14,598 nt of DNA from Bacteroidales bacterium UBA1797 (GCA_002319885.1 DCFT01000023.1:1-14598), one strand, 5' to 3'; counted from the stretch's first letter, positions 7,244 through 14,598 are shown. Numbers and translations: made by a program. The notes: generated from the letters alone by a model not told the origin.

Positions 7244-7318
7244 GAAAAATCTGAGATACTTAGATATATTTCACTAAAGAACAGAGATTTAGCCCCATGA
7301 TGGGAAATAAAAAGGAGA

Positions 7319-8449
7319 CTAAATAGTATTATACAAATCCAGAATAGCTGCTGTCATCTTATCCCATGAAAATTTCTCTTTTTCTTTCCTTATACCTTCT
7401 GTAAACTGCTCCTTTCTTCCGTTAACAAAGAAATCGAAGATAGCATCTGCAACCTCCTCAGCTCCCGGAGCCACGACATAACCGCATTTCCCGTCAGGAA
7501 CGATTTCACTTAAACCACCAACATTGGTCACAAGCATAGGTTTTTCAAAATAATATGCAATCTGGGTAACACCACTCTGGGTTGCAGATTTGTACGGTTG
7601 AATAACGATATCGGCAACACTGAAAAAAAGAGGAACCTCTGAATCTTTTATAAAATGATCATAAAAGATCACTTCGTTTTCAAGGCTATTCTTTTTAATA
7701 AGGTCTTTATACGGAGTATCATCCTCATAAAATTCACCTGCTATAATGAGTTTTAAATTCCTGTCTCGTAATCTGCTGTCAGCAAATGCTTCAATCAGCA
7801 GATCAAGGCCCTTGTAAGCCCTGATAAATCCGAAGAACAGGATATAAGAGCAATCGCTCTCCAGCTTAAGTGCTTTTATTGCATCGGGCCGCTCAACTGG
7901 TAATCCATAGTTGTCAAATAAAGGATGTGGAGAAAGTTTTACATGAATTTTTTTCCTGAATGAGATAAGATCATCCAGAACTGTCCTCGACATTACAATA
8001 GCTCCGTCAATACTTTCTGTAAAATACGTGGTAAGAATTTTGTCGCCTGGCCGGTTTTCATGAGGGACTATATTGTCAAAAATACAAATTACCCTGGTCC
8101 ACCCGTTCGATTTTGCAATTCTTGCAATAGTTCCAAAACAAGGGCCCATGAATGGTAACCAGTACCTTATAAGAAGGATTTCGGGCTTTTCTCTTTTTAT
8201 TTTAAGACCGGTCAAAATCCAGTTAAAAGGATTTACTGAATTAATTCTTCGGTCGATACTAATACCTTCAGGTGGCAAGCCATCAGTATATTGTGTTTTC
8301 CCGGGAAACAGAAATTTTGGATATTGTAACCTGAACGTGAATATTTCAATATCGTGTCCCTCTCTGGAAAACTGCTGACAGAGACGGTCATTAAATGATG
8401 CCAGTCCACCGCGGTAAGGATATGCAGGTCCGATTGAAATAATCTTCAT
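7319..8449 (-). CDS. Family 4 glycosyltransferase (GT-B fold)
   Basis: A cytoplasmic sugar transferase of 376 residues, probably acting on a surface glycan. The N-terminal Rossmann domain starts with MKIISIGPAYPYRGGLASFN (1-20), where GG at 14-15 is the usual nucleotide-sugar loop. The C-terminal domain starts near 200 with ILFFGFIRAYKGLDLLIEAF (203-222). It carries SATQSGVTQIAYYFEKP (288-304) and LVTNVGGLSE (306-315) in place of the classical EX7E region, a variant seen in some GT4 members. No signal peptide or membrane segment is visible. The ATG at 8449 is directly followed by the first strand of the fold, so the start is sound. It is the last gene of a same-strand series behind two amidohydrolase genes, but a strong palindrome at 8494-8559 lies between, so it may be transcribed separately. 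Donor and acceptor are unknown. Confidence 0.9.
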   Translation of the reverse strand: MKIISIGPAYPYRGGLASFNDRLCQQFSREGHDIEIFTFRLQYPKFLFPGKTQYTDGLPPEGISIDRRINSVNPFNWILTGLKIKREKPEILLIRYWLPFMGPCFGTIARIAKSNGWTRVICIFDNIVPHENRPGDKILTTYFTESIDGAIVMSRTVLDDLISFRKKIHVKLSPHPLFDNYGLPVERPDAIKALKLESDCSYILFFGFIRAYKGLDLLIEAFADSRLRDRNLKLIIAGEFYEDDTPYKDLIKKNSLENEVIFYDHFIKDSEVPLFFSVADIVIQPYKSATQSGVTQIAYYFEKPMLVTNVGGLSEIVPDGKCGYVVAPGAEEVADAIFDFFVNGRKEQFTEGIRKEKEKFSWDKMTAAILDLYNTI

Positions 8450-8493
8450 TCTTTCTTCACTAAAAACCTATTTTAAAAAGTGAAGTTATTTTA

Positions 8494-8559
8494 TTTTCCC
8501 GCAGATATCGCAGATTTCGGCAGAAAAATCTGCGTAGATCAGCAATATCTGTGGGAAAA
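8494..8559. repeat. 66-bp imperfect palindrome (TTTTCCCGCAGATAT type)
   Basis: The left arm begins TTTTCCCGCAGATAT (8494-8508); the right arm, read on the opposite strand, begins TTTTCCCACAGATAT. The arms stay similar for about 30 bases and surround a short A-rich centre with further GCAGA units. Motifs of the type CGCAGAT recur several times inside. It sits directly after the stop codon of the 440-residue amidohydrolase-like gene (minus strand) and before the GT4 gene. It could act as a terminator or RNA-stabilising hairpin; elements of this look are dispersed in many Bacteroidota genomes. Confidence 0.75.
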
Positions 8560-8564
8560 GATAT

Positions 8565-9887
8565 TTATTTATTCTGTTTCATATCAGCATACTTCGCTTC
8601 AAAGCGTCTGTATAACTGCTTATGTTTATTATCGAGGCTTATATTTCTCCCCTCAATGAATGCGTATTCTATATTGTTTGTATGCATATCAAGTATATCT
8701 CCGGTTGAAACAACAATGTTTGCATCCTTACCTGTCTCAATCGAACCGGTTTTATCATCAATACCAAGAATTTTTGCAGTATTAAGTGTAACTGTCTGAA
8801 GAGCTTCTTCTTTGGTAAGACCATATGCCACAGTCTCACCGGCTGCAAAAGGCAAGTTGCCATAAGCCTGACTTGAATAGGTCAGACCCACCAGGATTCC
8901 TTCTTTGTGAAACATTGCTGCAAGTTTGAAAGGAAGCCTTGTATCACTATAATCATACCTTGGAAGACTTAACGGATCTGCCAACAGGATCGGGATATTA
9001 TTATCCTTTAAAAAATCCTTCACTGTCCAGGCTGTTTCATCAGCGTCTGAAAGCACAATTTTTTTCACTCCGTATCGCTTGGCAAAAGAGATGGCTGCGA
9101 TTATTCCTTTTGGTTCAGTGGAACTGATAAACAGTGTTTTAGTGCCGTCAAAAAGTCCTTTCAGAGCTTCCAGTCTAAGGTTTGTATTTTCCGGTTTGTC
9201 AACTGCTGTATAAGCAACGGCATCTGTAAATATTTTTTCAAGTGCCTCAACATTTTTATCGTAATTATTGCTACCCGGAACTGCAAAGCGGGAATAATCT
9301 CCCTCACCCCTTCTGGCCAAAGATTTTCTGGGCCACACAAGCTGAATTCCGTTGTCAATCTTATAGGCAGCATCTTCCCAGTTCCAGGCATCGAGCTGAA
9401 CCACACTGGATGTTCCCGGCAAAAGTGATCCGACCGGTACTATCTGTGCAATCAGTATCCCATTCGATCTTATGACAGGAATGACCTGAGAATCTGTATT
9501 ATAGGCTGCTATTGCACGAACATTAGGGTTTAGATCTCCTATTTCTCTGTTATCAGTGGCAACATCGACTCCGCTTCCAATTTCTACAAGACCAAGGCTT
9601 GTATTGGGAAATATTAAACCAGGGTAAACCTCCTTACCTGTAACATTTATTATCTCATAACCCGATTTATCAATATTAATATCTGTTGATTTACCGACAG
9701 CAGTTATCTTTCCATTTATAAAGACAATTGTACCATTTTCAATGATATCGCCAGTGCCGGTATGAATAGTACCGCCAACAAGCATTACCGGCTTTTTCTG
9801 AGCGGGTGCCACAACCGGGTTCTGTGCTGTTGCCTGAAATAAAAAGGCAAAAGCCATAAGTATCGAAAAATATAATTTATTGTTCAT
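8565..9887 (-). CDS. Secreted amidohydrolase-family protein lacking the HxH metal motif (probable non-catalytic partner)
   Basis: A 440-residue protein with a signal peptide (residues 1-21, cleavage after ATA) and no lipobox Cys, so probably periplasmic. The amidohydrolase composite layout is clear: N-terminal beta part with NGTIVFINGKITAVG (51-65), a central barrel region, and the C-terminal GLTKEEALQTVTLNTAKILG (356-375) and TGSIETGKDANIVV (380-393). However, the segment that should read PGLIDxHxH reads YPGLIFPNTSLG (88-99), and the position of the late metal or catalytic Asp reads LTYSSQA (335-341). No other His pattern replaces them, so hydrolysis by this subunit is doubtful. The gene begins inside the stop codon of the preceding 996-residue gene (ATGA, 4-bp overlap), implying coupled translation and possibly a complex. 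The family is secure; the pseudoenzyme reading is inference. Confidence 0.88.
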   Translation of the reverse strand: MNNKLYFSILMAFAFLFQATAQNPVVAPAQKKPVMLVGGTIHTGTGDIIENGTIVFINGKITAVGKSTDINIDKSGYEIINVTGKEVYPGLIFPNTSLGLVEIGSGVDVATDNREIGDLNPNVRAIAAYNTDSQVIPVIRSNGILIAQIVPVGSLLPGTSSVVQLDAWNWEDAAYKIDNGIQLVWPRKSLARRGEGDYSRFAVPGSNNYDKNVEALEKIFTDAVAYTAVDKPENTNLRLEALKGLFDGTKTLFISSTEPKGIIAAISFAKRYGVKKIVLSDADETAWTVKDFLKDNNIPILLADPLSLPRYDYSDTRLPFKLAAMFHKEGILVGLTYSSQAYGNLPFAAGETVAYGLTKEEALQTVTLNTAKILGIDDKTGSIETGKDANIVVSTGDILDMHTNNIEYAFIEGRNISLDNKHKQLYRRFEAKYADMKQNK

Positions 9888-12874
9888 CGTTTTATCCTGT
9901 TAGAAAAATTTGAAGGTGTTGCTGAAGGGGTTTCCTTTAAAATATTGGCAATAATTCTGTTTCGCTCATTGTCAATCTGCTCTTTCATCTTTGCATCCTG
10001 CTCTTCATCAAAATAGAATGTTCCGTCGATCATGGTTTTAGTAGCACGCGAATAGACGGAAAGCGGATCTGCTGACCACAATACAAGGTCTGCATCTTTC
10101 CCTACTTTTATGCTTCCTGTTCTGTCGCCCAGGTGAAGATTTATTGCAGGATTAATGGTAATAAGCTTAAGTGCTTCAGTTTCGCTGATACCACCATACT
10201 TGATTATCTTGGCGGCTTCCTGGTTCAATCGTCTGCCCATTTCATCATCATCGGAATTAATACATACCAGTACTCCCTGTTTGAGTAACATGGCGGCATT
10301 ATATGCAATACCTTCATAAACTTCATATTTATAATCCCACCAATCAGAAAAGATTGAAGCTGATGTACCATTGGCTGCTATCTTATCTGCATATTTATAA
10401 CCTTCATTACAATGTATAAGAGTGTTAACCTTCACTCCGAAGTCCTTTGCCAGATTCATTATCATGATACCTTCCGACTGAACATAGGAATGACATTCAA
10501 TGAAACTTCTCTTTTCAAGAACATCAACAATTGCATCGAGCTCCAGATCTTTTCTGGGAGGAACCTTTCCGATTCTCTCTGCAGGTTTGAGTACATTCCA
10601 TTTTTTCCACTCATTATTATAATCGACTGCTCTCTGATACGCATCCCTGATGATCTGTTCCACACCCATCCGTGTGTTTGGATAGCGGTTGGATGTGCGT
10701 TTAACATTCTCTCCAAGAGCATGTTTCAGAAATCCTACCTGGTTTTCAACTTTGAGTTCTTCAGCATTATGTCCCCAGCGTTCTTTAATAATTATCGATT
10801 GCCCACCAATAGGGTTCGCAGAACCATGAAGTATCTGCGACATTGTAACACCTCCTGCCAATTGCCTGTAGATACTCTCATCCTCAGGATTAATAATGTC
10901 ACCAACTCTTACTTCAGAAGTTATAGCCTGACCCATCTCATTTGTCCCGTCCATGGCTATATGCGAATGCTGGTCGATTATTCCGGGCGTAAGATGTTTT
11001 CCTGTGGCATCAACGGTAGCAACACCATCAGGTGCAGTCAGGTTCTTTCCGATTTTTGTGATCTTCCCTTTCTGAACCAGTACATCAGTATTAAGTAGGT
11101 TGCCCTCTTTTTCGCTGGTCCACACAGTGGCATTTTTAAAGAGAACATCCTCCTGTTTTGGAAGGTCCGTTCTCCCATACGCTGTAAAAGGGTATATTAC
11201 TTCTCCAAGTCCGGGAACAGGCATTTCATGACTTTTATGCATGTTGGTTTTTTCAGTCGTATCGCTGGTGAATATAGCCTTCCAGTTTATCCATTGACCG
11301 TTTTCAAGCTGCCCTTTCCCTTCAAAGCTTTTTTCAGCGATATAGCCTGAGAGTCTGTATTTATTTTTTGATCTGTCAAAGTTTATACTAACAAGATCCC
11401 TTTCAAGGGTAAATTCAGCGCCTTTCACTTCTGTTGTATCATAAGTCAGTTTTATTGAGGGTTTGTCGAGACTACCCGATAAGACCATCTTGTATTTTGC
11501 AGAATCCACATTCAGAGAATATGTTCCCCTGATGTCTCTGATACGCAGATCAACAAACCTGTAAGGAGTGCCCTGCACCCAGTTTTCATAAACGACACAA
11601 TCATCCTTGAATATATCGCCGGAAGTTATTAACAGGTTAGCTATCATATTCTTTTTAATAGCGCCCACCAGATGGGATGATCCCACAAGGCTTGCCGGAG
11701 TATAAGTAAGCGCTTTAAGTGCTTCTGTCTCAGACAATCCATACTTAATGGCTTTTCTCAGGTTTGTTAAAAAAGATGAGCGCTGCTTAAGATCTGAAGA
11801 GGTAATTGCAAAGGTAAGACCTGCTGTTGATATTCTTGACAAGTTCGCAGGAGCCATTTCATAATTCTTTAATGTCGTATAGGTAACTGAAGCAGCATCA
11901 TAGGGATCTTTTACATCAGGAGGATCCGGGAAATTGACAGGAATTATTAGCTTGTCCCCTGTCTTTTTTATATCGTTAATTGTCTGGTACTCATCCCCTC
12001 CCCCTTTAATGATATAGCTAATTCCAAATTCCTTGCCTATTTTGTCGGCTCTCAGTACTTCAAGCTTATTTGACACTTCGAAAATCTGCGGGAAATTAAG
12101 ATCAGCTATATATGCATCAAGATCATCATCCTGAAAATAACCCTGTGGAAGCTGTTTGTACCATTGAGCATCATAATTTAATTGCCTTAATAAGGCAATA
12201 AATCCAAATTGTGCCATAGGATAAAGGTCAGATGAATGTCCCCTGGAAAAAGAATAATTGGATGAAGCCTTTCTCTTCAAAATAACATTATTGGCTTTCC
12301 CGTCTGCGGTGCTAACCAGAGCAGATGTCCCGCGGGCAATACCATCAGCTTTGAATGTAACAACAGCCCCAAAACCGATCTTGCGGTACTCCTCAGCAAC
12401 CTTTTCATCAGGCTTAAACTCCGAAGAGATATCATAGGAAGAGTGAATTCCATCATTCCAGTAATCTGCCTTTCGTGGTTCGGGAATTGCTTCCCTGGCT
12501 CCGAATCTTCCAGCAGGCGAAGGATTCATGAAAGCTGCAAATGGATTTATGCCCGCTGATGATGTTTCAGACTTTATTCCATAATTACCGGCATATACGT
12601 CTACAAACGAGGGATAAACCGTCTTTCCGGTGAGGTCATAAATCAAAGTTCCTTTGGGAAAAGTAAGGTTTACTCCAATGGCTTCTATTCTGCCATTTGA
12701 AATAAGGATATCCGTATTTTCCAGGGTAGTCTGATAATCTACAATAACCCGGGCATTCCTGAGTCCATAAACTTCGATTCGTTTATCGCTCACGCCAATA
12801 ACAGGAGCATCATCCTGTTGGGCCTGAATTCTGAAAGATAGAAGCATAAGTAATAAAAACAAGGTTTTTCGCAT
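9884..12874 (-). CDS. Large secreted amidohydrolase with two amidohydrolase-like modules, only the second catalytic
   Basis: A 996-residue periplasmic protein (signal peptide 1-18, cleavage after QA, no lipobox). Module 1 (about 30-440) has the amidohydrolase frame, including NGRIEAIG (60-67) and YGLSETEALKALT (378-390), but VYPSFVDVYAGNYG (86-99) stands where the HxH motif belongs. A beta-rich segment (about 440-560) with no family I recognise follows. Module 2 (about 570-960) is complete: PGIIDQHSH (630-638, metal ligands H636 and H638), ECHSY (H795), LIHCNEG (H821) and INSDDDE (catalytic or metal D875), ending with TGSIKVGKDADLVLW (919-933). Closest known relatives are the imidazolonepropionase-like and Xaa-Pro dipeptidase-like amidohydrolases, so a small amide or peptide substrate is likely, but none can be named. 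It is followed by the 440-residue homologue with a 4-bp overlap. Its leader holds a hexanucleotide repeat. Confidence 0.92.
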   Translation of the reverse strand: MRKTLFLLLMLLSFRIQAQQDDAPVIGVSDKRIEVYGLRNARVIVDYQTTLENTDILISNGRIEAIGVNLTFPKGTLIYDLTGKTVYPSFVDVYAGNYGIKSETSSAGINPFAAFMNPSPAGRFGAREAIPEPRKADYWNDGIHSSYDISSEFKPDEKVAEEYRKIGFGAVVTFKADGIARGTSALVSTADGKANNVILKRKASSNYSFSRGHSSDLYPMAQFGFIALLRQLNYDAQWYKQLPQGYFQDDDLDAYIADLNFPQIFEVSNKLEVLRADKIGKEFGISYIIKGGGDEYQTINDIKKTGDKLIIPVNFPDPPDVKDPYDAASVTYTTLKNYEMAPANLSRISTAGLTFAITSSDLKQRSSFLTNLRKAIKYGLSETEALKALTYTPASLVGSSHLVGAIKKNMIANLLITSGDIFKDDCVVYENWVQGTPYRFVDLRIRDIRGTYSLNVDSAKYKMVLSGSLDKPSIKLTYDTTEVKGAEFTLERDLVSINFDRSKNKYRLSGYIAEKSFEGKGQLENGQWINWKAIFTSDTTEKTNMHKSHEMPVPGLGEVIYPFTAYGRTDLPKQEDVLFKNATVWTSEKEGNLLNTDVLVQKGKITKIGKNLTAPDGVATVDATGKHLTPGIIDQHSHIAMDGTNEMGQAITSEVRVGDIINPEDESIYRQLAGGVTMSQILHGSANPIGGQSIIIKERWGHNAEELKVENQVGFLKHALGENVKRTSNRYPNTRMGVEQIIRDAYQRAVDYNNEWKKWNVLKPAERIGKVPPRKDLELDAIVDVLEKRSFIECHSYVQSEGIMIMNLAKDFGVKVNTLIHCNEGYKYADKIAANGTSASIFSDWWDYKYEVYEGIAYNAAMLLKQGVLVCINSDDDEMGRRLNQEAAKIIKYGGISETEALKLITINPAINLHLGDRTGSIKVGKDADLVLWSADPLSVYSRATKTMIDGTFYFDEEQDAKMKEQIDNERNRIIANILKETPSATPSNFSNRIKR

Positions 12875-12882
12875 AGTTATCT

Positions 12883-12924
12883 GAGGTTAAGGTTAAGCTT
12901 GATGTTGAGGTTGAGGTTGAGGTT
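12883..12924. repeat. Tandem hexanucleotide repeat (GAGGTT, seven units)
   Basis: Seven consecutive hexamers: GAGGTT, AAGGTT, AAGCTT, GATGTT, then GAGGTT three times. On the minus strand the unit reads AACCTC. The array lies 9 to 50 bases upstream of the start codon of the 996-residue amidohydrolase, in what is probably the leader or promoter region. Its three perfect units could change in number by slippage and alter leader length. Confidence 0.8.
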
Positions 12925-13012
12925 AGAATTATAATGAGCTAATTACGAACGAAACAGGGAAAGAAGGATATATTTCTTCCTTTTGCCGTGAGCCATGAGT
13001 CTTATACCGGGC

Positions 13013-14230
13013 TTAGCCATTCAGGTATCCGATAAGATATTCGTATCGGGGAGTAAGTTTTCCGCTTTGCAGGATAGTTGCTCTTTCTATCATCGGGCTA
13101 TGAGTTTCTGTTAATAGATCCTGCAATACATTACTCATTAACATCTTACCAAAATCAAGAGAGGCATCGCGCGGTAGCTCACCAGGCAGATTATCAATTG
13201 ACATCACTGTGATATTTGTCAGTTTTGAGAATGCAGGTTCTTCAATTTCCAGGAAAGGATTAAAGGAATAAAAAGGATCAGATATTGTTGTAGCCCTGAT
13301 TGTGGATGGGATTGGACCATTCACATCACAGCTTATATCCGCAATTATTGAGATCCTGAAATCGGGATTTCTCATGTCCCCGATAGTCATGAAACCAGGA
13401 GATCGCGGATCCCAGAAGTGACCGGTGATCAGAATGTCAGTTACTCTGGTGTAAGGCCGGAATGCCGATTCATATTCATCTGGAAATTTCGTAAAATGGC
13501 TGAAACTGAATTTCTGACCATTTTTATGCCTGGTATAATATTCGGGTCCGATCTGACAGCAGACAGGTACATCAAATTCCCTGCTAAGATAATCTTCCGG
13601 AGTTACCTGTTCCACGTTGGCTACAGCCAGTGTTTCAAGAGCGCCGTGAGCTACGCGTCCATTCCCTGTTACAAGAACTTTTAATCCCTTTTTAAGTTCG
13701 ATAAGTTTGAGACCAGCCCACATCTCATCCAGATCATGGCACTGGTAGGCTGGTTTAAGTTTGAACTTATTTGTTTTAATCCCTCTTGCTCTTAATCCGT
13801 TATAAGCTCCTACTATTCCCGCATGACGACCGAATGCCACTACTCTTTGCCCATTATCAGAAGTAAGATATTCAAAATCGATAAAACTAAGGTTATTTTC
13901 AGTCATAGCTTTGAACATCTCAAGGTTATGAGGTTGTTTCTTGGCTACATGAGCAAAGAAAAGATATGTTTTCCCGGGGATAAAGGTCCGTTTATCTACC
14001 TCTTTCACACCCAGAAGGATATCACACTCTCTGAGATCCTCTTTCAGGGGAATATCAAGATACTCGTATTCTTCATTTGAGTAGCACCTGTAATCGCTGG
14101 GTTGCACGAAGAACTCAACATTGGGATATAACTCCTCAAGAGCTATTATCTGTGGTGGTGTAAGAGGAACTCTTCTGTCGGGGGGATTTTTTGTTTCCCG
14201 GAGGATCCCAACTCTTAATGTTTTTTCCAT
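13013..14230 (-). CDS. Saccharopine dehydrogenase (LYS1/LKR)-like NAD(P)-dependent oxidoreductase, AlaDH/PNT superfamily
   Basis: A 405-residue cytoplasmic dehydrogenase of the alanine dehydrogenase/transhydrogenase fold. Features shared with lysine-forming saccharopine dehydrogenase (yeast Lys1) are VGILRETKNPPDRRVPLTP (7-25), GVKE (K76) and FFAHVAKKQ (H94), the positions of the two catalytic residues of Lys1, and the stretch GQRVVAFGRHAGIVGAYNG (127-145). Further matches are the dinucleotide loop VTGNGRVAHGALE (187-199), GPIPSTIRATTISDP (305-319) and DNLPGELPRDAS (346-357). An in-frame ATG at 14269 would add 13 residues (MYLHISINYVIAA); the ATG at 14230 is preferred because homologues start close to the VGILRE strand. 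It may catalyse saccharopine or a related opine or amino-acid oxidoreduction. Bacteroidota normally make lysine by the diaminopimelate route, so biosynthesis by this enzyme is unlikely and the substrate is open. Confidence 0.87.
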   Translation of the reverse strand: MEKTLRVGILRETKNPPDRRVPLTPPQIIALEELYPNVEFFVQPSDYRCYSNEEYEYLDIPLKEDLRECDILLGVKEVDKRTFIPGKTYLFFAHVAKKQPHNLEMFKAMTENNLSFIDFEYLTSDNGQRVVAFGRHAGIVGAYNGLRARGIKTNKFKLKPAYQCHDLDEMWAGLKLIELKKGLKVLVTGNGRVAHGALETLAVANVEQVTPEDYLSREFDVPVCCQIGPEYYTRHKNGQKFSFSHFTKFPDEYESAFRPYTRVTDILITGHFWDPRSPGFMTIGDMRNPDFRISIIADISCDVNGPIPSTIRATTISDPFYSFNPFLEIEEPAFSKLTNITVMSIDNLPGELPRDASLDFGKMLMSNVLQDLLTETHSPMIERATILQSGKLTPRYEYLIGYLNG

Positions 14231-14274
14231 TGCTGCAATTACATAATTGATGGAGATGTGAAGATACATAAAAT

Positions 14275-14380
14275 AGTTTGGAGTGATCTAAAGTTTGAAG
14301 TGCCTGGAGTGTTAAAAAAAATTAATAAAGCTAGCATAAGTACTATAGGCAATCCAGGCACTTTAGGCACTCCAAACTTT
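14275..14380. repeat. Imperfect palindromic repeat, copy 2 (same family as 5059-5137)
   Basis: The right arm (14348-14380), read on the opposite strand, is AAAGTTTGGAGTGCC followed by TAAAGTGCCTGGATTGCC. The left arm (14275-14310) reads AGTTTGGAGTGATCTAAAGT, then TTGAAGTGCCTGGAGT, the same unit with a 5-base insertion. The arms are separated by an AT-rich centre of about 37 bases. The arm unit matches that of the copy near ffs at nearly all of about 30 positions. It fills the gap between the LYS1-like gene and the ssrA promoter. Confidence 0.78.
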
Positions 14381-14394
14381 TTTTCGTATCTTTG
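14362..14394 (+). promoter_or_regulatory. Promoter of ssrA
   Basis: TATCTTTG (14387-14394) matches TAnnTTTG exactly. TTTA (14362-14365), 21 bases upstream, may serve as a weak -33 element and lies inside the right arm of the palindromic repeat. Transcription would begin near 14398-14401, about 10 bases before the mature tmRNA 5' end, leaving a short leader for RNase P to remove. Confidence 0.7.
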
Positions 14395-14409
14395 CGGGAC
14401 ATATCATCA

Positions 14410-14598
14410 GGGGCTGACATGGTTTTGACAGCATGAGAGATGTTATGTAAGCATGCAGTGTGTGGTGGCGCGTCACTTTTACAGTGTCACAAAACAATAA
14501 AAGGCGAAAACAATTACGCTCTCGCAGCATAAGCGAATAACAGTAGCTTAAGCACTTCTTGCTGAAAGGCATGATCTCCCGGCACATGTGTTGGGACG
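14410..14598 (+). ncRNA. ssrA: Transfer-messenger RNA (tmRNA), 3' part outside the window
   Basis: The tmRNA rescues stalled ribosomes and adds a degradation tag to the unfinished protein. The 5' end GGGGCTGACATGG (from 14410) is the acceptor-stem strand and start of the tRNA-like domain. The tag frame runs from 14503 to 14532 and reads GENNYALAA then TAA, with the resume codon GGC at 14503-14505 and the usual ALAA protease signal. It is preceded by an A-rich stretch typical of the resume site. GENNYALAA-like tags are known from Bacteroidota. About half of the usual 350-400 bases is visible; the pseudoknots after the tag are partly present, and the TPsiC arm and CCA end are beyond base 14598. 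Confidence 0.95.

Noticed and set aside
10412..11098. 228-codon open frame on the plus strand
   Set aside because: Antisense to the catalytic module of the 996-residue amidohydrolase, which is well conserved; the translation shows no domain or signal.
8565..12874. Amidohydrolase pair as a toxin, defence or antibiotic-modifying system
   Set aside because: Both products have signal peptides and belong to a housekeeping-type periplasmic hydrolase family; there is no mobile context, immunity gene or nuclease.
14231..14269. Upstream ATG start for the LYS1-like gene
   Set aside because: The extra 13 residues are not expected in the family, where the protein starts close to the VGILRE strand.
14363..14587. 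74-codon minus-strand frame
   Set aside because: It is the antisense of the palindromic repeat and the tmRNA gene, both of which explain the sequence.

Overview
The window looks like a chromosomal segment from a member of the Bacteroidota, probably an environmental Bacteroidales-like lineage. The evidence is: moderately AT-rich DNA; almost no Shine-Dalgarno sequences before start codons; promoter -7 elements of the form TAnnTTTG; a tmRNA whose tag reads GENNYALAA; a DUF4199 membrane protein beside a polyprenyl-phosphate glycosyltransferase; and long secreted amidohydrolases of a type common in this phylum. No phage, plasmid, transposase, CRISPR or defence genes were seen.

Layout. (1) Positions 1-4404, plus strand: the 3' part of comEC (DNA uptake channel), then trkA and trkH, a two-gene potassium uptake unit with a 6-bp gap. 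(2) Positions 4411-5244, minus strand: a YciO-type member of the Sua5/YrdC family, converging on trkH, and further right the gene for the small SRP RNA (ffs) with a well-formed Bacteroidota promoter and a U-tract terminator. Between them lies a 79-bp palindromic repeat. (3) Positions 5245-5585: a 340-bp stretch without a gene, holding the ffs promoter, a 15-bp direct repeat and the DUF4199 promoter. (4) Positions 5586-7089, plus strand: DUF4199 protein and a GtrB/DPM1-like membrane glycosyltransferase, probably co-transcribed. (5) Positions 7090-7318: a convergent intergenic region with two related copies of a CCCCTCT...GGGGAGA palindromic repeat. (6) Positions 7319-12874, minus strand: a 996-residue secreted double-module amidohydrolase, a 440-residue secreted amidohydrolase-like protein overlapping it by 4 bp (ATGA), a palindromic repeat, and a GT4 glycosyltransferase. 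(7) Positions 13013-14230, minus strand: a saccharopine dehydrogenase (LYS1)-like enzyme. (8) Positions 14275-14598: a second copy of the palindromic repeat seen near ffs, then a promoter and the 5' part of ssrA (tmRNA), which runs off the end.

How the genes work together. TrkA gates the TrkH potassium channel. The DUF4199 and GT2 proteins probably form a membrane-associated sugar-transfer unit. The two amidohydrolase genes are almost certainly translated together; of their three amidohydrolase-like modules only one keeps the metal ligands, which suggests an enzyme plus non-catalytic partner modules. SRP RNA and tmRNA are housekeeping RNAs.

Most of the window is ordinary core chromosome. The points most worth a second look are the amidohydrolase pair with two apparently dead modules, the palindromic repeat family sitting against promoters and small RNA genes, the hexanucleotide repeat in the leader of the amidohydrolase operon, and the uncertain substrates of the LYS1-like and YciO-like enzymes.
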